This document shows positions 27,401 to 39,964 of a stretch of DNA of 64,000 bases, in pieces (the stretch's first letter is position 1; each line of letters begins with the position of its first letter). The translations under genes and the position numbers were made by a program. Under the pieces are notes generated by a model. The model searched no databases. It was not told the DNA's origin and saw only the letters and a list, made by a program, of their open reading frames with translations. Location of the stretch: the NCBI RefSeq assembly GCF_040807025.1, contig NC_090942.1, positions 81,325,987-81,389,986 on the forward strand. Reading direction: 5' to 3'. The DNA is from Struthio camelus. Taxonomy: Eukaryota; Chordata; Aves; Struthioniformes; Struthionidae.

Positions 27401-30400
27401 AACAGAAAGCCCACAAACAAGGGCAAAAGACTGGTCTCTGAAACCAAGAGGAAATTCTTTTGTTGGAGCGTGCCTAGCTAGTAAACCGCTAAGCCTATTC
27501 ATATACCCTCAACAGGCAGCAACGTGAACAGGAGGCAGAGCCCCTCATACATATCTGGCCGCTCAGAGAACTGCTTTTTCAGAGCCTCACGCACACAACA
27601 GGGCAGGCTGAGAGATAACGCTGTACAGCAGCTTAGAGCTGCCGAGTGAGTCGGGGCTACTACAGAGCAACCATTGCCCTCGTGCCAGCTCATATATTAA
27701 TACAGTAAGCGGATTCAAGGAGTTAAATCAGTCACAAACTAACCTGGGGTGCCAGGGGGAGACACCCCTACCCCCAAAAAACAAACAACAAAAAAAAACC
27801 CACCAAAACAACCAGCTTTCAGCCATTTCTGGCTCCCTGCAAGACACTTAGAGCCGTTAAAAGGGTTAATCTGCAAGGATGGTGGTTAAGGAGAGAAGAA
27901 TCGCATTAACTCTGACTTTATTTGGTGTTATCTGCCATAGAAACGCATACTCCATTGAACTAACTTGACAGAGGCTCCACCAGTTTCAGCAGAGTCAGGC
28001 TAATGTTCTCCCATTTCACTTTTATTGCTACTGAACCTACTTCTTTTGGTCAATTAGAGAACAGCAAGTTGGCCAGAATTCTGAACAAAGGAGAGAATCA
28101 TCTATTGAGTATTTTACTTCAAGGACTTGTCTATGGGTCAAAAAGGTACTGTAATTTAAGGTTTGTCATGGGAGTGAATGACCACCTAAAGCCAACGGAG
28201 CAATCTGTACAAGGGATTTCCAGCCTGCTTCATGCAAAAGACAAACAGGCTAGCTCAAACAACAAAACAAGCTACTTGTGATTTAATTCTCTGACTTGGC
28301 CTGAAGTATGAACACTCAGAGAAACTACTCTAGCAGTAGAGTCAGGGCTGTAACTAGAGGCAAAGGGGCTGAGACAAGCAGCTGGAGGCAGTAACCTCTT
28401 CTACTAGCACAGCTGGAAAAAGACACTCTGTCAATAGCCTTTAAACTACTGTTCTTCTGCTTTGTGTGTTTAGATTAAAGCTCCTTGGGACACTGACCAG
28501 TTGTGTTTTTAGAGCACTAACTCCAATGGAAGCACATGATATAACCCAAAAATGTTAGAAGGCAAACAGCAGGGGCTGGGAAAACACGTATACTTGTACC
28601 TGTAAGGTAGTCAGAAAGAATCAGCCTCTTGAACTGGATATATTTTAGAAGCAACACAGATCACTACTGATGTATAGTATAAAGCACAAAATTTGCCAAC
28701 TTATTCTTTAGATAAAAGTTTATCTTCTGCCTAGAGTAAGTACATACGTACCCAACTTCAAAACCGACAACAATAAACTACTAACAAAGTGAAGAAAAAC
28801 AGCAATTCGTAACAGAAATGTTTAGACAGTTGCACTGAAAGACATGTCTTCATGAGGACTCGGGAGCATGCTATTCAAGGCCTAAGTTTCTGAACCTTTT
28901 ATGTTTCCAAGATGAAGAGGGGCAATGTTTTGAAATCAACCCATTCTTAAGAATTTGCTAATGTCTAGCTATAAAGACAAAAATACACACACATCCCCCA
29001 CATTATTCCCCCAAAAGCCACCACGTATTCCAATCCTGCACTTACAGATTTGAATATGTACCTTCAATTACATGAATTATAAACCAAAACAGGCACTTTG
29101 AATGGCAAAATGCACAACAGCATACTCCCCAAACAATTTTCAAACAAATTAATGTTTAACAGCAATATCTTTGTATGATATTTTCTAGATACATAAATAA
29201 TATTTACTCTTATGAATTCACTGGAAATTACACCTTTCCCCGTACTTCCTATGACTTGTCATTAGACTTTATTTAGACAGCCTATCAAATGCCTTTTCCT
29301 CACACACAGAGAAAAACACTCTTTTGTTATCTAGCAGTGTAAGTATAGTACTACCAGCCAAAGTGAAACGTTCCTATCCTGTTGTCATCCTAGAACTATG
29401 TTTCCTGTGATTTAAAAGGCTTGTTGTGATTTGCAACCAATGTAGAACTTACTTTTTTTTTTTTAAGATAGTTTTCATTTCTGCTGCCTCCATTTCTCCC
29501 CCACCCCATATTAGCCCACAGAGTATGTTTCTCCAAAAACCTTGGACCTTCTTTTCCATTATTCCCTATTCCTTTTCTCTCCCTGCTTATGTTCCTTATG
29601 CATGTCTTCCTCTTCTAGTGTTTTTAATAACCAGCAAAAACAGTTGACCCTAATACCACAGATTTCAAAACTGGACATACCATTTTAAACTTCAGCAGCA
29701 GAAAATGATGAGCCTGAACCTTTTTCCACTCTAGTACAACTTAACAGCACTTTGAGTAACAGCAGAAGGGTTAGAGCTCTGTCCGCAGACATCAGAAGAT
29801 AGCACTGCATTTCAAGTTCAATGTTTAAACATAAATCAGAATCGATTCTGCAGAATTCTAAATTCGAGGAAGCCCATTTTAACTACTACGGGGGAAGCTG
29901 AAAGAGGCGGCTATTTGTTGGTGAGTTCATTACCTTATCTTTATAATGATCCAGAGCAGCTGATCTATTTGATCCCTACCTCACTCCACCCCTCAAAAAA
30001 ATTAATGCTGTTGTCTAACAACAGGTAGACTTCTCCAGCTGTGCTTTGATGTAAAACAGTTGACATCTGAAAGAGGGAGACCTTCCAAGGAGGAAGGTAT
30101 GTTTGCATGCTTTAGTTTTGCTGACGTATCCTCAGAAAACAGGTAAACAACTGATAAATAGCTACCTAAGAAAAACGTTCGGCTGTACTGAAAAGCAATA
30201 TTACCAGTTGGGCCAAATATCAAGCTCTCAGTAGAAATGCCTTACTTGGCTAGATGTAAACAAAGGGGAAAAAACTGTACATGTGCTTTTATTTAGTTAA
30301 GCAAAGATGCAAAAATGTGTGCTATTACAAGATATCAGAGAGACTCCAAGCTAGGGAAAGCACAGTATTAAGTGATTTTCCCTTTTCTTAGGGCTTCTAA

Positions 30401-31965
30401 CATCAATCGCAGGCTTAAAGGTTTTTTTTTACTGACTCTGGACCAGAAACTACACGAGCCAAAACTAATGTTCAACTGTTCATTGAACATGTATGCACAC
30501 AAAAAGTTAAAGCCTCAACATCCTCCCCCCCCAGCCCCAAAGTTAATCCGTAACACAAATTCTTGTCTTTGAAATATTTAAAAGACTTAAATTACCAAAG
30601 TCATCTTGAATTTTTTGTAAGTTATCTGTCAATCCATGAAAACCATTTGTGTGCCAAAGCAGATAGCCTCAGGGTGGGGGAAGGGGAGGGGAGGACTTGG
30701 CAGCTTTCAAAAATTCTCCAAACACTGTGTCTCTAAACCAGCATTTACTAACAGTGTCACTATACTCAGCTCTTTTTGTGTGCCTGTCACTAAGCAGCAA
30801 GTAAGAACAGACAGCTCAGAAGCCTCTTGAAAGGACAAGGAGGGAACCTTCAACCTGAATCTTTTTCCCCCCCCACCCCTTTCCCTACCCAATCACCTTT
30901 CCTATTGCATTACATCTTTATTGTTGACTGAAACAGTAGACTAAAGTCAGGGGAACACCTACCCATTTTAATGCAAAAACCTTGAAAATCTATACCACAG
31001 CTCAGTTAAAAAGATCAGACAATTATTGGTTGAACCTGCTCAAAATATTGCAACTAAAAGAAAAAGATTTAGCTTTAAGGAACAGACATACTTTCACTTA
31101 GCTATGCAGACATTTCATAGCCACTTTGCCATACAGGCTTATGTCTGGCTGTTTGAATAAAAATAGCTAATGTGCTTGCTTGTTATGCCATTAAATAAAG
31201 TGCACAAAGGAATTGCCAGTACTGTTTTTGTCCATTAAAGGCAATGGTCATTAATAGCTTGTACTTGTAGAAGGCTGTCAGGAAAACAGAATGCCTAAGC
31301 TTCCTCCACATTTTTCTATATGTTTAACCATAGAGGAGACAGCAGGGAAAAAGATACTACATGTTTCCTTGTTCCAGAACAGGTCACACCTGTGGAATAG
31401 CTGTCAAGCCATACAAGCTTCAATCGTAGAGAAAAAAAGACTAGTCCAATAAATTTGAGTGGGCAAAAAGATGCGAGTCTTTTCATGGAAAGAGTATCTT
31501 GGTAAAATACACCATGACGTGGGTTAGTATTTCTGGACTTTTTTTTGCTGACCTGACTAAAATCTCAGAGATTAGCACATTACTTGTATTACTGTTCTTT
31601 CTGATCTGTTTTATGCTTTTTGATCTGAAGGAGTTAACTTTCAGCAATATTCCCCGTGAGAGAGGAAATAGGCAATGAATGGACTAATCGCACAATCATG
31701 TCTGGGCTAGGTGAACAGATTTTTCAGACATCTTCAAATAGGTCCACGTGGAAATCACGCCAGAGAGGCTAAATACACCACACTGAGGAAACAGGCTATG
31801 TCAACTGGATAATTTCCAGGCCTGGATCGCCTAACAAGCGGACTGGAGGATGGGAAGCTGACATGTTCACAACATGTCAACCATGAGAAGCCAGGACTTT
31901 TCACCAGTTATACTGGAGAGGGGCTGAACAGGAGAGCTGACTCCACCAACAAGAGAGACTGGGAC

Positions 31966-31983
31966 GGGGGGGGGGGGGGGGGG
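31966..31983. repeat. G18 homopolymer
   Basis: Eighteen consecutive G residues lie in DUSP16 intron 1. The transcribed pre-mRNA would carry C18. Such runs are unstable and hard to sequence, so the exact length may be unreliable. Confidence 0.85.
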
Positions 31984-34900
31984 AGACATCATACACGCTC
32001 AGATGAAAAGTTACTTGCGGGGAGAAGGAGACAAACAGGGTGGTGAGAGGAAGTATAAGTAAAAGCAGGTTTATTAGACTGTCTAAATATGCCTAAGTCT
32101 TCCACTCACTAGGATACGACAGAGATTTTACCAGCCCTCATAAAGATTTTGTGCTCATTTGCCTGCGGCTGCCATGTTTTCCTGGAAATATGTGAATACG
32201 AACCTGGAGAACAATCGTTGCTGACTACAGCTTTCAGTTAAGACATCAAAGCACTCGCTGCGTGAAGCTTGAGAATTTACCTTTTGAGAGCTCTTAGGAA
32301 ATTGAAATGACACAGGATTAGCTTGGCAGAAAGGGGAAGGTGGTACACGGCCCTATTTCTATGAGAAATGACTTGCCATCAATGCAGAACCCTAAACAGA
32401 TTATGGTAAAAGACACTGTCACAGCCTGCCCTCATTTTGGAGCACATCTATCTTGTACCCAAGGACCTGAGACAGGCAGAGGGAGCCCTACGAAGGTGAG
32501 GACACCATCAGTCTTCTCCTAACCTGGATTCAATCAGGTGCGTAACTTCAGGTTTATCGGCAACTAGCCACATGTCAAACCACCGCACTAAGATTAGTGC
32601 TACGCTTTCTTGCTGAAATATTTTTCTTCCTCACTCAAGGACTGGCAAAGCTTTGAGTCACGAGAAGTCAGGCACTTCTTTGTTCAAACCAGGTTGAAGT
32701 TTACTCCATTTGCTCTGCCAGTTTTTCTAGTAAGAAAGAGGCTTCTACCTAAATTCTCTAATTTTCATAAGGTACTTACAAGCATGATAGGGTCAGAAGA
32801 GAGAAACTTATCAGAATGCTCCTTTCCCCTCTGGTTCTCTTCTTCCCAGTTTTCTGGAGTTCAAATGAACTCTCATAAAACTATCAGGGACAGCAGAGCT
32901 GGAAAGCAAGAGAAAGTGCTCAATTCCAGTGCTTAAAGCATAATTTTTAAAGAAATTAAGAAACCCCAATAGCTAGGCAGGTTCCCACCTGTAACCAAAT
33001 GCTTGTGGGAACTGTATAGATGATCGGTGCTATACTTACTTATTCCAAATAGCATTAATATAATGAACTGGAAAACAATCTCATGCCCATTGCTTAGGCA
33101 AATATTTTCTCAGTGCTTACAATCCACCTTGGAAATAGAGGCTTGCTTCAGTAGCGGGCTGACCTCCTGCGAGAAGCCCTCTCAAGTGTAGATTACACTC
33201 TTTGGATGTATTTGGAAGATGTTTGGCTCCTATGTTTAAGGGCCATGCAGGACTGACTAGGCTTAGTGAAATATGCACTATCAAGACAGTCACTCCTCTG
33301 CAAGCACCATCTTGCAGTTGTATCACTGGGTAGAAACCCAAGCCCTGGCATGGCATCTGAGTCTTTAAAGTCTGGGGTGAATGATTCTTACTCACATCTA
33401 GCAATCAAGAAACAAAAACAACTATTAAAAATGTGGTGTTCAGATCCCTAACATTATGAATTATTCAGCCTTTAAACATGCTTTACTGAGAGTTCAGTAG
33501 GAGAAAAATGCAGTTCTGAATCAATTTCATCTGGAATAGTGCAGGGGGAGGGAGAGTTGCCCTCCTATTTTGAGAGCAACATCTATGCTATACATGCAGA
33601 GCCAAAGCCTTTTAATCCAGCAGGCTGAATACATACTAGTTATTCAAACTCAAGAACGTGTGCATAAAAGGAATTTCATACAATTAGCCTCTGTTGTCCT
33701 CATTTTATGCTCTGTTTTATGTTCTCATTCCCATGTTGCTATCATTACGCAGTCAGACCCATCTTTTTTTGCCTCCCACAATGTTTTTAGTAATATAAAA
33801 ACATTAAGACAAGCAGGCAAAGATGTCTTTAAAAAAAAAAAAAGTATTTGCACCAACCACTGATCCATGATTTAGTCAAACAGACCCACTTCACAGATCA
33901 TTGTAGTACTGCAAAATCAAGTGAAACACCATGAAAACAGGCAACACTGGTTTAATCTTAAATACCCGTTTCATAGTTTCCTGCTAACTGTAACAGAATG
34001 GGACACAGTCATCATTTGATGAATAAGATTTTTTTAGTAGGCTACCACTCTGGATAGCATGTAAAAAGATCTTATGGAATAAGAAAAAAAATCGCATTTA
34101 TTCTCAAATAATAAAACCTCCACTTGCATATCATGATTTGCTAAACAATTGAGAGAATTTTATAATTCAGCCAAAACGAGAGAGTGCAAACATGTTTGAG
34201 GAGGTCTGTGCAAGGAATCGATCCTAGTTTCTGAGTAACAGACTGAGGACTTGTATTACATGGAGTAAAATTCAGTAACACAACTAAGAGAAACTGTAAG
34301 TTATTGGCTATGTATGGTTTATACTGTGACAAAGAGCAGAGATAACTGACTTCCTCACAGTAAAGAGCCTTGTTTCTACCGTTGCTTTCATATATTCATG
34401 CACCATAAATGTAATAGCTTTGTACAGTACAAGAGCAGAAAAACGGCAGCACAGGAGCTAGGGTAGGTCAGTCTCAGAATAGATCATCCAACATCTCTGC
34501 ATCCTTACAGGAAACCTCCTGTCACTGAGACAACACTCTTTCCCCTCTTTACTAGCCTGATCAACTACTAAGTTTTGTTTTTTCATCTGCAGGAGCATTT
34601 CATAGGGACACAAAATGGAAAGATGCCAATCTTCCCAGAGCCAATTCTGAGTAGGTCAGTCTTGGCTCTGTAGTAGACCACATAGTGCAGCAAAAGGAAA
34701 CACAAGGCCTTGAACTCATGCCCGTCTCCCCTCCTGTCCTCCATACACACACCCTAGATGCAGATTGTCTGTGATTGCTGAGCAAAAGTAATTCACTGGT
34801 GGCCAACAAGATCTCCACTGGAGACTATGATAGCTGCCAACAGGCCACATCCATAAGCAAACCAAGAACTGCTCTGATTAAAACTACAAGAACCCAGAAG

Positions 34901-36414
34901 TTACAAAGCCAAACTTAACCTTGAATGCATACTTTAGGTTTCCCTCAGGTGTTATAGGAAGTTACAGAGTAACTATAATGGAGATTTCTTATTTGGAACT
35001 GCAAAGCTAATGCCAATCTAGAGATCAGATAAGCCCAGGGAAAGAAACAATAAATATTAACTTCCCTGTTCTGACAGCATTCTTCAACCAAGAGTAATGC
35101 TGTAGTACTACAGGGCATTTCAGATTCCAGACTTCTTTCTTCATCCTCCAGAGCCAGTTTATCTCAACTAACTTTGACATCAGTGCGATGACGCCATTAT
35201 GTAAGTGATACATGAGAACTGAAGTTAGGCTCCATCAAATAACCACTAGAAGTATTCTGAGGTTGTGTGTTCACTTCTCCCTCACACAGATGACTTCTGG
35301 TCTTTAGTAACGATGGCTTTAGTTCAGGTAGACATCACGATACACATCACCAGGCCACCCATCACCCATGACTTTTGATTTACGAACAAAGTAGAGGCCA
35401 TGTACGTAGACAACTGACAGCCACAAAGAAAGCTGAGACACTGAATAAATCAAGTAGTAAAAAACTTTCTGTAGAATATTTCAAATATCAGTTCTTAAGA
35501 AACTCCATGTCACTACGCTAAATCTGGAAGTAATCCACAAGGAATTGCAGGGAAAGAATGTTCCACTTCAACACGTTAGGGGCACAGCTACTTCCTTATT
35601 ACCCAGAAAACCAGCTTCTCGATAATTTTTTTTTTAAATAATCATGAGCATACTACTACATCACCATGGACAAAATACTGCAAGATAGCAAGAAATTTTT
35701 AGTCAGCTGATCAGTAAAACAACAAATCTGTACAGACAGATTCACAGGTCAAACTCAGGTTTCTTCCCTAGGGTGAAACAAAAGCAAAAACAACACGAAA
35801 ACGCAAAAGGAAGGGATGTGCCAAACCTCCTACCCCTCATCCTTTTACAATACCCACTATATGCAATCTGGCTATTAAAGACTGCCAGCACTTCAAGAAT
35901 GCCCATGCTTTCCTGACTGTTCTTACAGACAAACAAACAAACAAAACCTAAACAATTCAATAGAAATATTACAATAAAGTGAAAGCTGCCATCCTGACTC
36001 AGTTTTCTTGGGGAAAAACTGCTTAAGTTGCATTTTGAAATGTACTAAGCACAAGCTGGGGAGCAAGGAGTTGAACTTCAAAAACAAACAAAAAAACCCC
36101 CAAAACAACAACAAAAAATAGGTGGCTGAGTAAGGCCTTAAACCAGCGAACTACTTGTACTACGCAATGCTTAGACCACAGCTCACTTGAAAACCAGTGC
36201 AAGTGACCAAAATCAGTGGCTAATTTGCCTATTTAGCATTTCTTACAGGTATCTAGAAAAGAGCCTGAATTTGTCCTTCCAAAGCCTTCGTAAGGCCTAC
36301 CGTGAATCACTTATTCATTTTAAAGGCAAGATAGCGGTCAGCTGACCTTTCCAGTGCTATCCAGTCTCTAGTAACTCCATCTGACTTCGCTCCCCCGTAT
36401 GCCTCCAGCTTCTA

Positions 36415-36560
36415 GCCGCAAGGACACAGGTCCAGGACTCCCACGGCAGGCAGCAAGTCATTTTGCCGCGGAAGGTTGCGCAGGCACGTGGCAGCTACGG
36501 CCGCAACCTCACGCACGGGCACGGACCTGGGAGTAGATGGCGCTGGCAAAGGAGAAAGAG
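36415..36560. promoter_or_regulatory. Small CpG-dense patch in DUSP16 intron 1
   Basis: About a dozen CpG dinucleotides fall in roughly 150 bases of otherwise CpG-poor intron, including GGCACGTGGC with a canonical CACGTG E-box near 36485. It lies about 1.5 kb inside the gene from the main island. It could be an intronic enhancer or an alternative first exon. No convincing exon boundary was found. Confidence 0.35.
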
Positions 36561-37894
36561 CTTCTGGTGGAATCCATTTAACACATTCCTGAACAGCTTC
36601 TGCCAATACGGTTCCTATGGACAGTTAAAGTTATTCTCGCTAAAAGCAAACATCCCTGCTAGGCTAGCTGCCTTCACTGAAAGGAGAGCATGCGTTTCAC
36701 AGAAACAAAGATATATTGAGCTCATTTTCCTCCTACAGAGTTGTTCTGGTATGCCTAAAACTGATTTTGTTCCATTAAATCTACTTAGGTAGCTAACAAA
36801 ACCAGACCTACTGGAGTAGGACCTATTTATATATCTTTACATAACATGTTGGGTTTTAAAATGCTTGTTTGGCTTTCTGGACCTTTGCCCATGAATTAAA
36901 CCATAGAGCATTTTTGCAGCTATCACCTCTAAATTAGCACAAGAACTGGCACCTTCTGTGCTTCTTTTACTTATTCGTTCATTTTAAAAGAGACATTAAA
37001 ATTGAGTATTAACATATACTGAAGCACTAGTGCTTTAAACAAGCATAATAACCTGGGTTTACTACACCTCATACATTTTATAGATTCATTCCTAACGCTA
37101 TTAATAAGCGTATTTAGTAAATGCAGGACTTGCTTTAGAATATCTTTGTATCTTCACTGATTAAAGCTAAAAATACATCTACAACCTCCCTGTTGCATAT
37201 TTCCTCCAGATTCAAACAAAAAACCCAACCAACATAAACAACTGTGATTAATGCTTCAATTTCAAACGGGCAGCGAGATGAACACCATAAAAAGAAACTA
37301 AGACTTAATATTTTTCCACCTCCCCTCAAAACACTAGAGTCTAAATCAACTTCTGTCTGGTCAGTCGAGACTTTGTAAGTTCTGTCTCTACCAAACCACA
37401 TGCTGCCAGGAATAGCATAAATCATAAAACAAGGAACACAAGATGATTTGGGGGTTTGGGATTTTTTTTTTTTAAATTACTGAAAGGCCCCCCAAAATTA
37501 TCCTTACAAAGTGAAACAGTTAAAACTGCTTTTAGCTTTCAAAACGTGCACAGATGTATTTATTGGGTATACACATAATGTTTGAACAAAAAAAAGTTAG
37601 TCATAGGTCAGACAATAAAGCTTACTATGACTACACCCTTCACTTGAAGGAAAAGTGAGAGCTCAATTTCTGCTTTAGCCAACTGAAGAAAGAGAAGAAA
37701 GTGAATTTGCCTTGATTTTGTCTGCTACAAGCCAGCCTCCTACGGTCCCCTCCGACGTGCAACAAAACGCTTTCGGGAGGCTGAAAAAAAAAAAAAAATC
37801 CTACTATTGGTCAGGCTTTGCAAGAGGCACATCCCGTGCACCTTGTTCAGGACACACTGATGGGTAGCAGCATTTTCCTCGCCCCAGGGCTTTT

Positions 37895-37909
37895 ACACAC
37901 ACACACACA
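37895..37909. repeat. Short CA microsatellite
   Basis: About seven consecutive AC units at the edge of the promoter island. Confidence 0.85.
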
Positions 37910-38065
37910 GATCGGAAGGTAATCATCTGGCAGGCCGTGCTAGCGAAAGCCCCAGAACTACTGGTTTTCCAGATTACAGCACCAGGTTAACGTCTTCGCG
38001 AGGTGCTCTGCTCTCCGATTCCGCACCAGCCCTCCATTTTGTCAACCGACTCGATTTAAGCGCTT

Positions 38066-38083
38066 CCACCACCACCACCACCA
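38066..38083. repeat. (CCA)6 repeat
   Basis: Six CCA units, followed by C-rich sequence. Read as TGG repeats on the DUSP16 sense strand. Confidence 0.9.
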
Positions 38084-38265
38084 CCCCCCACCACCCCCCC
38101 TCACCCCAAGTTCACGGCAGGACCTGGAGGGGCCGGGGCCAGGCCATGCCCTGCGGGCCCGCCGCGCACCCCACCGCCTCGGCAGCCGACGCGCGCTCCC
38201 TGCCCGCCGGCCAGCGCCGCTCGCTCCCTTCTGAGGCACCAACCAGCGCGCGTCGCGCTGCAAAT

Positions 38266-38300
<35 letters not shown>

Positions 38301-38302
38301 CC

Positions 38303-38325
<23 letters not shown>
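38266..38325. repeat. Compound (CCG)n-(TCC)7 trinucleotide repeat
   Basis: CCG repeats without interruption for 35 bases (38266-38300), followed by seven TCC units (38305-38325) and then an 11-C run (324-334). On the DUSP16 sense strand this is a GGA block then a GGC block. If exon 1 includes this position it would be a 5'UTR trinucleotide repeat. Confidence 0.9.
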
Positions 38326-38334
<9 letters not shown>

Positions 38335-38720
38335 AAAACATCCTTCCGCGGCTCGCTTCCAGCGCAAAAATTAAAGAAGGGGTCTGTCAGGCATCTCTTT
38401 TCAGCACCGGGCGGACTCCCCTGTGCCCGCGCGAAGGCAGCCCTGCTTTCTCCCCCCGCCTTTAAGACAAGGGGCAGGTGGACAGGTACTTTCCTAAAGG
38501 TAAATTTGGGGAGGAAGGAGGGGAAGAAGAGGCCAGGGCGCGGGGGCCTCCCCCCCCCCCAACCTCCCGGCGGCTCCCCCCTTCTCCTTACCCTATGGAG
38601 GGGGGGGGAAGGAGGAGGGAGGCAGCGGCAGCCGGAGCCGGCAGGGCCGGGGCCAGGCGCGACGACATGTGAGGCGCGGGCCGGCGGCTCGTCCTCGCCT
38701 CGCCTCCCCTCCGCTCCCCG

Positions 38721-38747
38721 CCCAGCCCGGCCCGGCCCGGCCCCCCC
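38721..38747 (-). repeat. G-quadruplex-prone tract
   Basis: The minus strand has five G-tracts of three or more separated by two-base loops (GGGCC units). This meets the usual pattern for an intramolecular G-quadruplex on the DUSP16 sense strand. Confidence 0.7.
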
Positions 38748-38891
38748 GCCTGCCCCCCGGCCGCCTGGGCCCCCCCGCCGGGGACACGGGGAGGCCGCTG
38801 CCCCCCACCTCCCCAAAACCCCGGTCCCGGCCCCCGAGGCGATACCACACAGCGGGTGACGGCAGCGGGGCAGGTCCCCGGCTCGCTTACT

Positions 38892-38925
38892 CCCCCCCCC
38901 CCCCGGGGCAAATGGGGGGGGGGGG
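38892..38925. repeat. C13 / G12 inverted homopolymer pair
   Basis: Thirteen C are followed by GGGGCAAAT and twelve G, so the strand can fold into a G:C hairpin with a nine-base centre. Confidence 0.8.
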
Positions 38926-39519
38926 TGTCCCCGGCGCCAGCTTCTCCCCTGCTTCTCCCTGCCCGACACTGACTGTTTTCACCTCCCCCCGCCCCGTCTC
39001 TAGTTTGTCCCCTTTGGTAGGAATAAAAGTTGCCACCAGCCTCTCTTCGCTGCTGCCAGAACCAACTTTGTCTCCTTCCAGCCGCTGGGAAAGCTCTTCT
39101 TTTTCCTTCTTCTTGAATAGTAATAATAATAATTTAAAAAAAAAACAAACTAAAAAACCATCTATTCTGGTCTTTTTAAGAGGGGGAAGCTTGAAGGTAG
39201 GAGGGGAGAGAAGCAGAAAAAGGAAACATTTGGAGGCTTTTTTTTTTCTCTCTCTCTCCTTCCCCCCTCCCCTCCGCGATGGCTTGAGAAATTTAAAAAG
39301 GGACAGTGATCCAGCGGGGGGGGGAAGAAGGACCGAAAAGCCAGGGAAAGGAAGAGAAAGTTGTTGGGTTTATTTTTTGTTCCCCTCCTAAAAAGCCTTA
39401 GGTTCCCTAAAGGAACCAAACAATCACTAATAAATGGTTAGAGCAAACAGACACAAGGAGGAGGCGGGGGGGGGGGAAGAGAAGAGTTTTGCTGGTCAGT
39501 AAACTTCAAGCTGCTGGGA

Positions 39520-39567
39520 TGAGGTCATTGGTGTAAAAATAAAGCGATGGCGTCATTTGAAACCAAT
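39520..39567 (-). promoter_or_regulatory. DUSP16: Two CRE-like sites between inverted CCAAT boxes
   Basis: TGAGGTCA (39520-39527) overlaps an ATTGG (39527-39531). TGGCGTCA lies at 39548-39555 and CCAAT at 39563-39567. CCAAT boxes bind NF-Y and CRE-like octamers bind ATF/CREB/AP-1 dimers. The block also has a T-rich TTTATTTTTA on the minus strand. This looks like a proximal promoter for minus-strand transcription, though no start site is proven. Confidence 0.5.
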
Positions 39568-39587
39568 CCCAGTGAATGAACTCAGCC

Positions 39588-39665
39588 GGGGGGGGGGGGG
39601 GGGAGGTGGAGAGAGAGAGAGAAGGAGAAAGAGGAGGGAGGGGGGGGAGAGAGGATCCGAGCGAG
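39588..39665. repeat. G16 run and polypurine tract
   Basis: A 16-G run (39588-39603) leads into a long GA-rich tract with few pyrimidines up to about 39665. Such tracts are prone to triplex or quadruplex structure and to GAGA-type factor binding. Confidence 0.85.
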
Positions 39666-39964
39666 GAGACAAGCGCGGCCCCGGCCCCGCCGGCTGGGGA
39701 GGCGGCAGCGGGGGCTCGGGCTACCACGCTGTCCCGGGGCCGGGGACAGGCGCTGCTCGCCCCCGCAGTCCCGTTTGAGTGCTCGGTTGCTGGGCCGGCC
39801 CCGGGGAGGAGCCACCCGAGGAGCCGCGGCGGCGGCGGCGGTGATGGCGGCCCTTCCCCCACCCGCCTTCGCGCCTCCTCGCGTCGCGTCGCGGCGGGTC
39901 GAGCTCGCCCTCGCCCTCCTGACGGGCCGCGCTTGCCCTCCTCCTCCTCCCTCCCTCGCCTCTC

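Larger units (their letters stand above)
12252..37980 (-). other. DUSP16: DUSP16 intron 1, main part, no gene seen
   Basis: About 26 kb of mostly AT-rich intronic DNA. I found no exon with family resemblance, no RNA gene and no full transposon. Notable contents are an A22 run at 13729-13750, C13 followed by a CA repeat at 15385-15408, an 18-base palindrome at 24386-24403, a motif-dense possibly conserved block at about 31080-31700, a G18 run at 31966-31983, and a CpG-dense patch at about 36415-36560. The last 250 bases grade into the promoter island. Confidence 0.6.

Noticed and set aside
36412..36792. Overlapping open frames on both strands at the CpG patch
   Set aside because: No family resemblance; the minus frame begins at a non-ATG codon; explained by local GC content. 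Only the CpG patch is reported.
38112..39391. Long Gly/Arg- and Pro-rich frames on both strands (up to 285 codons)
   Set aside because: Low-complexity translations of GC-rich repeats in a CpG island; both strands and several frames are open at once.
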